20,471 nucleotides of DNA from Pleurotus ostreatus/Saccharomyces cerevisiae fusant (lineage: Eukaryota; Opisthokonta): the NCBI GenBank assembly GCA_024196135.1, contig JAMQCK010000537.1, positions 1 through 20,471 on the forward strand, given 5' to 3'. Below are positions 17,175 to 20,471 of the stretch, piece after piece. Position numbers and translations under genes: made by a program. The notes beneath the pieces are model-generated. The model did not search any database, was not told where the DNA came from, and saw only the letters and a list, made by a program, of their open reading frames with translations. Each line of letters opens with the position of its first letter. Positions within the stretch are counted from its first letter, which is position 1.

Positions 17175-19959
17175 CTATGACGCGCCATACTTGGACTTGT
17201 AGTACGCTGGAGGAAGCAAGGCAAGCACGTCCACCAGCGGCCTCTCCACCACCACCAACTCGCCCGAGTCCAAGAAGTCAACGTGCAGCACCGGCCGGTA
17301 GTGCGTGATCATCCGGAAATCACGCTCCCTCCGCTCGTCCTCCTCCTCAGGTTCTGCGCCAGTTGCCTCCGCTGCAACATCCATCTTATCTGCCTTCTCC
17401 TTCGCCTCCTGCTCTGCCTTCGCCGCTCCCCGACTCTCCCTTCTCCTCTTTCTCCTAACGCGTGGCCGCGCGGCACCAAGATCAAGCTTCGCCAACCACG
17501 TCGAGCCCCAGAGGAGCGCGTACTGGTCCTTGCTCTTGCCCTGGGGCGGGAAAGTGACACCGAGGACGGGGTCGTGCGCGCCGGCGAGGCGGCGGGGGAT
17601 GTGCGCGGCGAGGTCCTGGGCCCAACCGGGGAACGCGCGGGCCTCGGCGTCGAAGAACTCGAGAGTGTTGTCGGGGAAGGCGAGGAGGAGGAGGGCGGGG
17701 TGCGCGGGGGAGAAGGCGATAGACTGGGCGGGGTGGCGGAAGGAAGGGAGGGTGGAGTGGTGCTATAGAGAGAAATGTGGGTAAGCATTAAGTATATGTT
17801 GATCAGGGAGCAAGAAAACGTACGTGAAGGGAGTCGAGGTTGAAAATGTGTGTTTGCGCATGGTCGTCAGAGGTAGCGAGCCACTGGCCGTCAGGGCTGA
17901 CGGCGAGGCAGTGAACAGAAGGTACAGTTGCAGACGACGTGGACGGCAGCTCAATCCCGCTGTCATTGTCCCCATCCGCCATCTCAACGTCTTCCTCCGC
18001 ACCCTGCCGCTTCACCGCATCTCTCAGAGCATAAGTCCTCGACACATGGGGGTCGAAGCGCCGCAATACACGCGGCACACCGTCCTGCCCACCCAGATCG
18101 ACGACGAGCACGTACGACCCAAGCGCGGAGCTGAGCACCAGCTTCGACGAGTCGGGGGTGAACACGAGCGCCTGCGCGCCCGTCGAGCCGTGCGAGGGCG
18201 GCAAGTGCCCCGCGAGCGTGGTAGCGAAGTCGCGTACCCGGCGAGGGGTGACGGTGCCCTTCTCGCCCTCCTGCAGGCGGAAGAGCTTGGTCTCGTACAG
18301 ATCGGACACGGCGAGCCACCGGCCGTCGCTCGACACGGCGTGCGCGAGGAGATTGGTCTCAACGTTGAAGTCCATCTCGAGGACCTTTTCCCAGTTGTCG
18401 GCGTCTGAGTCGGGGGGTGCGGGGAGCTCGTCCGTGGGCCCGTCCTGCTTGTTGAGGATGCGCCAGAGGGTGAGCGCGGCGTCGCGCATGCAGGCGACGA
18501 GGCGCGCATGGGGTGCGACACGGACGGCGGCGGTGGCGGGGTAGGCGAGCCGGCGCTGGTAGGCTTCCTCGAAGGTGACGTCGACGCTGGTCGCGAGCGG
18601 GTTGACGACCTTGGTGACGGTGGCGGAGGCGGTGGCTGCGGGTGTGAGTACGACATTCATGTCGAGGCCGCCGGATGCGAGAACGGGGGCGATGCCAGAG
18701 GGCTGAGGGCGGCGCAGTGCGGGCGGCAAGCATACGTGCGGCGGCCACATCGCGAGAGCGCGCACATCATGCGAGTGCAGTCTCCTTGCGCGTGTCTGCA
18801 CCCACTGAGACTGCACCTCCGCGTCCTTTGCAGGTGCCGAGGCGCGCACGAGCGTGAACTGCGCAACCTTCTGGTCAACGCCGGAGGTGAACACGGTCGT
18901 ACCGTCGGGCCCGATAGCGTGGCAGAGCACATCCGCGCCATGCGCGCGGAAAGACTGCAACTGCGTGCACGTCCGTGCGTCCCAGAACTTGACCACGCCA
19001 AGGGAGTCGCCCGAGATGATGGTGCCGTCGCCGAGGACACCGACAGTCCACACGAGCGTGCGCTCCCCTCGGAGGCGGTCAACACCCATGCGGTCGACGA
19101 CGCGGCCGGTCTTGACGTCCCATTTGCGGAGGCTGCTGTCCGAGCAGCCGGTGATGAGCCAGGAATCGGACCAGGCGTCCTCTTCTTCCTCGTCGCTGGA
19201 TTCGTCCGAGTCCGCGTCAGAGGATGGCACTTTGGCTTTCTTGGGTGTAGGCTTGCGCGGGATGGGGGGACCCCAGGCAAGGGAGAGGATGCGGGACTTG
19301 ACACGATCGAAGCGGCGGGAATGGGTGAGTGTGTCGTGTGCGAGGGAGAGGATCCGGACGGTGCCGTCCTCGCATGCGAGGGCAAGCTGGGATGAGGAGG
19401 GATTCGCGGAGATGGACCAGATGGCACCGCCTTGAGAGTTGATCGTGCGCTAAATGCGTCATGAGTATGGAGGCTAGGGGAAGTAGGAGTGATCGTACTC
19501 GAATGCAACCTCGGTTCATGTCCCATTCGACCAGTTCGTTGCCCCCTCCTGAGCTGAAGAGACGGAGGTCGGAGATTGATGGTACCTGGTCATCCTCGAG
19601 AAGATCGGGGTGGCGGATGACAAGGGCAAGCGAGTCGACCTTGGAGGGATAGGTGCCTACTATGGTCTACGAAGGTCGATCAGTGACCTCAGAAGTGAGT
19701 GACCGGTTCGTACTTTTCTGACCACCCAAGCCTGGGGGGACTGTGTCTGCTCATCGCGCCCTGTCCACTCGCAAATATCGATGTTTCCGTTCGAGTGACC
19801 GACGACGAGGGCGCCAAACTTCGTGGGGTGTCTTGACGCGGCCTTTTTGCCTTTTGGGTTTGGGAGAGGGAGTGGGGGAAATGCGAGCGCGGTTACTGGG
19901 GACGGCGTATAGTCCACGAAGCGACAGCGGTGGACCTTGAGCTGCACAGGGTCCGCCAT
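17175..19959 (-). CDS. UTP4: U3 snoRNA-associated WD40 protein Utp4 (Cirhin homologue)
   Basis: Four exons (19959-19714, 19666-19499, 19449-17824, 17762-17175) encode 875 residues; introns are 47, 49 and 61 bases. The N-terminus KVHRCRFVDYTPSPVTALAF and then FGALVVGHSNGNIDICEW is typical of Utp4/Cirhin. WD-like repeats follow: LRLFSSGGGNELVEWDMNRG, GGAIWSISANPSSSQLALAC, SWLITGCSDSSLRKWDVKTG, DGTIISGDSLGVVKFWDART, and later SVHCLAVSPDGQWLATSDD. An acidic Ser/Asp/Glu insert lies at about 213-231, and a basic cluster (RRKRRRESRG) near the C-terminus. The end, VVVERPLVDVLALLPPAYY, matches the family C-terminus. Utp4 belongs to the t-UTP/UtpA subcomplex that starts 90S pre-ribosome assembly on nascent pre-rRNA. 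The start is the ATG directly before the family motif, 115 bases from the divergent TIM10 start. Confidence 0.93.
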
Positions 19960-20074
19960 GGGGGAGAACAATGCTGGCAAAAAGTACAATGGGCGTCCAA
20001 GCGGCGACGCGTCTGACCAAAATTGTCGATCGGGCGTGACATTTGAATTCAGCACTCTTCAGCCGACTGCCAAC
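19960..20074. promoter_or_regulatory. Shared divergent promoter of UTP4 and TIM10
   Basis: Only 115 bases separate the two start codons. There is no TATA box. A palindrome GACGCGTC (20006-20013) contains ACGCGT, the core of the yeast MluI cell-cycle box; whether it acts so here is unknown. Confidence 0.55.
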
Positions 20075-20461
20075 ATGTCCTTCTTCACCGGCGGCGCGTC
20101 TCGGGCTCCTGCGGGCGGTGTAAACCCAGACAAGATTGACGCCGCCTTGACTGAGTGCGTGGCGGCGACCTCATCCTCGACTCAAGCTGACGACGCGCAG
20201 GCTGGACACCATCACCGACTTTTACAACCGGATGGTCGCGTCAGTAGCCGCGAAATGCTTCCGACACGTCACTGACCCCCTCGCAGGGCCTGCCACAACA
20301 AGTGCATCGGCCAGCGCTACACAGACGGCGAGCTCAACACGGGCGAGAGCGTGTGCATCGACCGCTGCGTGTACAAGTTCACGGAGGTGCAGAAGAAGGT
20401 CGGGGAGGCGCTGCAGCAGCGACAGGCGGCCAACAAGGGCGGCCTCGGTGGCTTCTCATAG
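20075..20461 (+). CDS. TIM10: Mitochondrial intermembrane-space chaperone Tim10
   Basis: Three exons (20075-20154, 20201-20239, 20287-20461) encode 97 residues; introns are 46 and 47 bases. The small-TIM signature is intact: twin CX3C motifs CHNKC (C42, C46) and CIDRC (C63, C67), 16 residues apart. Tim10 rather than Tim9/8/13 is indicated by DFYNRMV before the first pair, GELNTGESVCIDRC, and KFTEVQKKVGEALQQ after the second. Tim10 pairs with Tim9 as a hexameric chaperone that carries hydrophobic precursors across the intermembrane space to the inner membrane; it is oxidised and imported by Mia40. The N-terminus is Gly/Ala-rich, the C-terminus Gln/Gly-rich. The stop codon (20459-20461) falls ten bases before the window ends. 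Confidence 0.96.
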
Positions 20462-20471
20462 ACGAGGCATG

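Noticed and set aside
18508..19395. Plus-strand open frame of 295 codons and a minus-strand alternative frame of similar length
   Set aside because: Both are shadows of the large UTP4 exon 3 in GC-rich DNA; the UTP4 frame carries the WD repeats.
1..20471. tRNA, rRNA, CRISPR or transposon content
   Set aside because: Intergenic gaps were read for tRNA T-loop motifs, terminal repeats and transposase or reverse-transcriptase motifs; none was found, although a covariance-model scan could not be run.
1..20471. A single biosynthetic or defence gene cluster
   Set aside because: Gene functions (ribosome assembly, mitochondrial import, ER shaping, xylan breakdown) are unrelated and housekeeping in type; no core biosynthetic or immune-type enzyme is present.

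Overview
This is a GC-rich fungal nuclear window. Almost every gene is broken by short GT-AG introns, mostly 46-64 bases, often with a CTAAC/CTGAC-like branch site shortly before the acceptor. That density, together with the protein types (GH11 xylanase, Mpv17/PMP22, Pom33/TMEM33, Tim10), points to a basidiomycete, most likely a wood- or litter-decaying agaricomycete. No bacterial-style operons, RNA genes, CRISPR arrays or intact mobile elements were seen. All gene models were spliced by hand from the sequence; reading frame is maintained across every junction given, but no transcript evidence was available.

Layout, left to right: a partial CBS-domain protein (minus, runs off the left edge); a 99-residue hydrophobic small protein (minus); a TMEM33/Pom33 membrane protein (minus); the DEAD-box ribosome-biogenesis helicase HAS1 (minus); a 458-residue protein of unknown function (minus, 5737-7279); a long non-coding gap; a 327-residue protein of unknown function (minus, 8460-9602) that appears to be a diverged tandem relative of the previous unknown; a peptidyl-tRNA hydrolase 2-like protein (plus) with an altered active-site loop; a small secreted Gly/Ala/Asn-rich protein (minus); an Mpv17/PMP22 protein (plus); a proline-rich, zinc-knuckle-like protein (minus); a secreted GH11 endo-xylanase (minus); the WD40 U3-snoRNP protein UTP4 (minus); and TIM10 (plus), which shares a 115-base divergent promoter with UTP4.

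Functionally the window is mixed. Two genes serve ribosome assembly in the nucleolus (HAS1, UTP4). Three products are probably mitochondrial or membrane-organelle proteins (PTH2-like, Mpv17, Tim10), one belongs to the ER/nuclear envelope (TMEM33) and two are secreted (GH11 xylanase, glycine-rich protein). There is no evidence that they form one pathway. The most unusual content is the pair of unknown paralogues at 5737-9602 (same MPKD start, same four-exon structure with intron phases 1,1,2, a shared AVRNR motif) and the PTH2-like gene, which lacks the usual Ala-Gly-Arg-Thr-Gln loop and the motif histidine.
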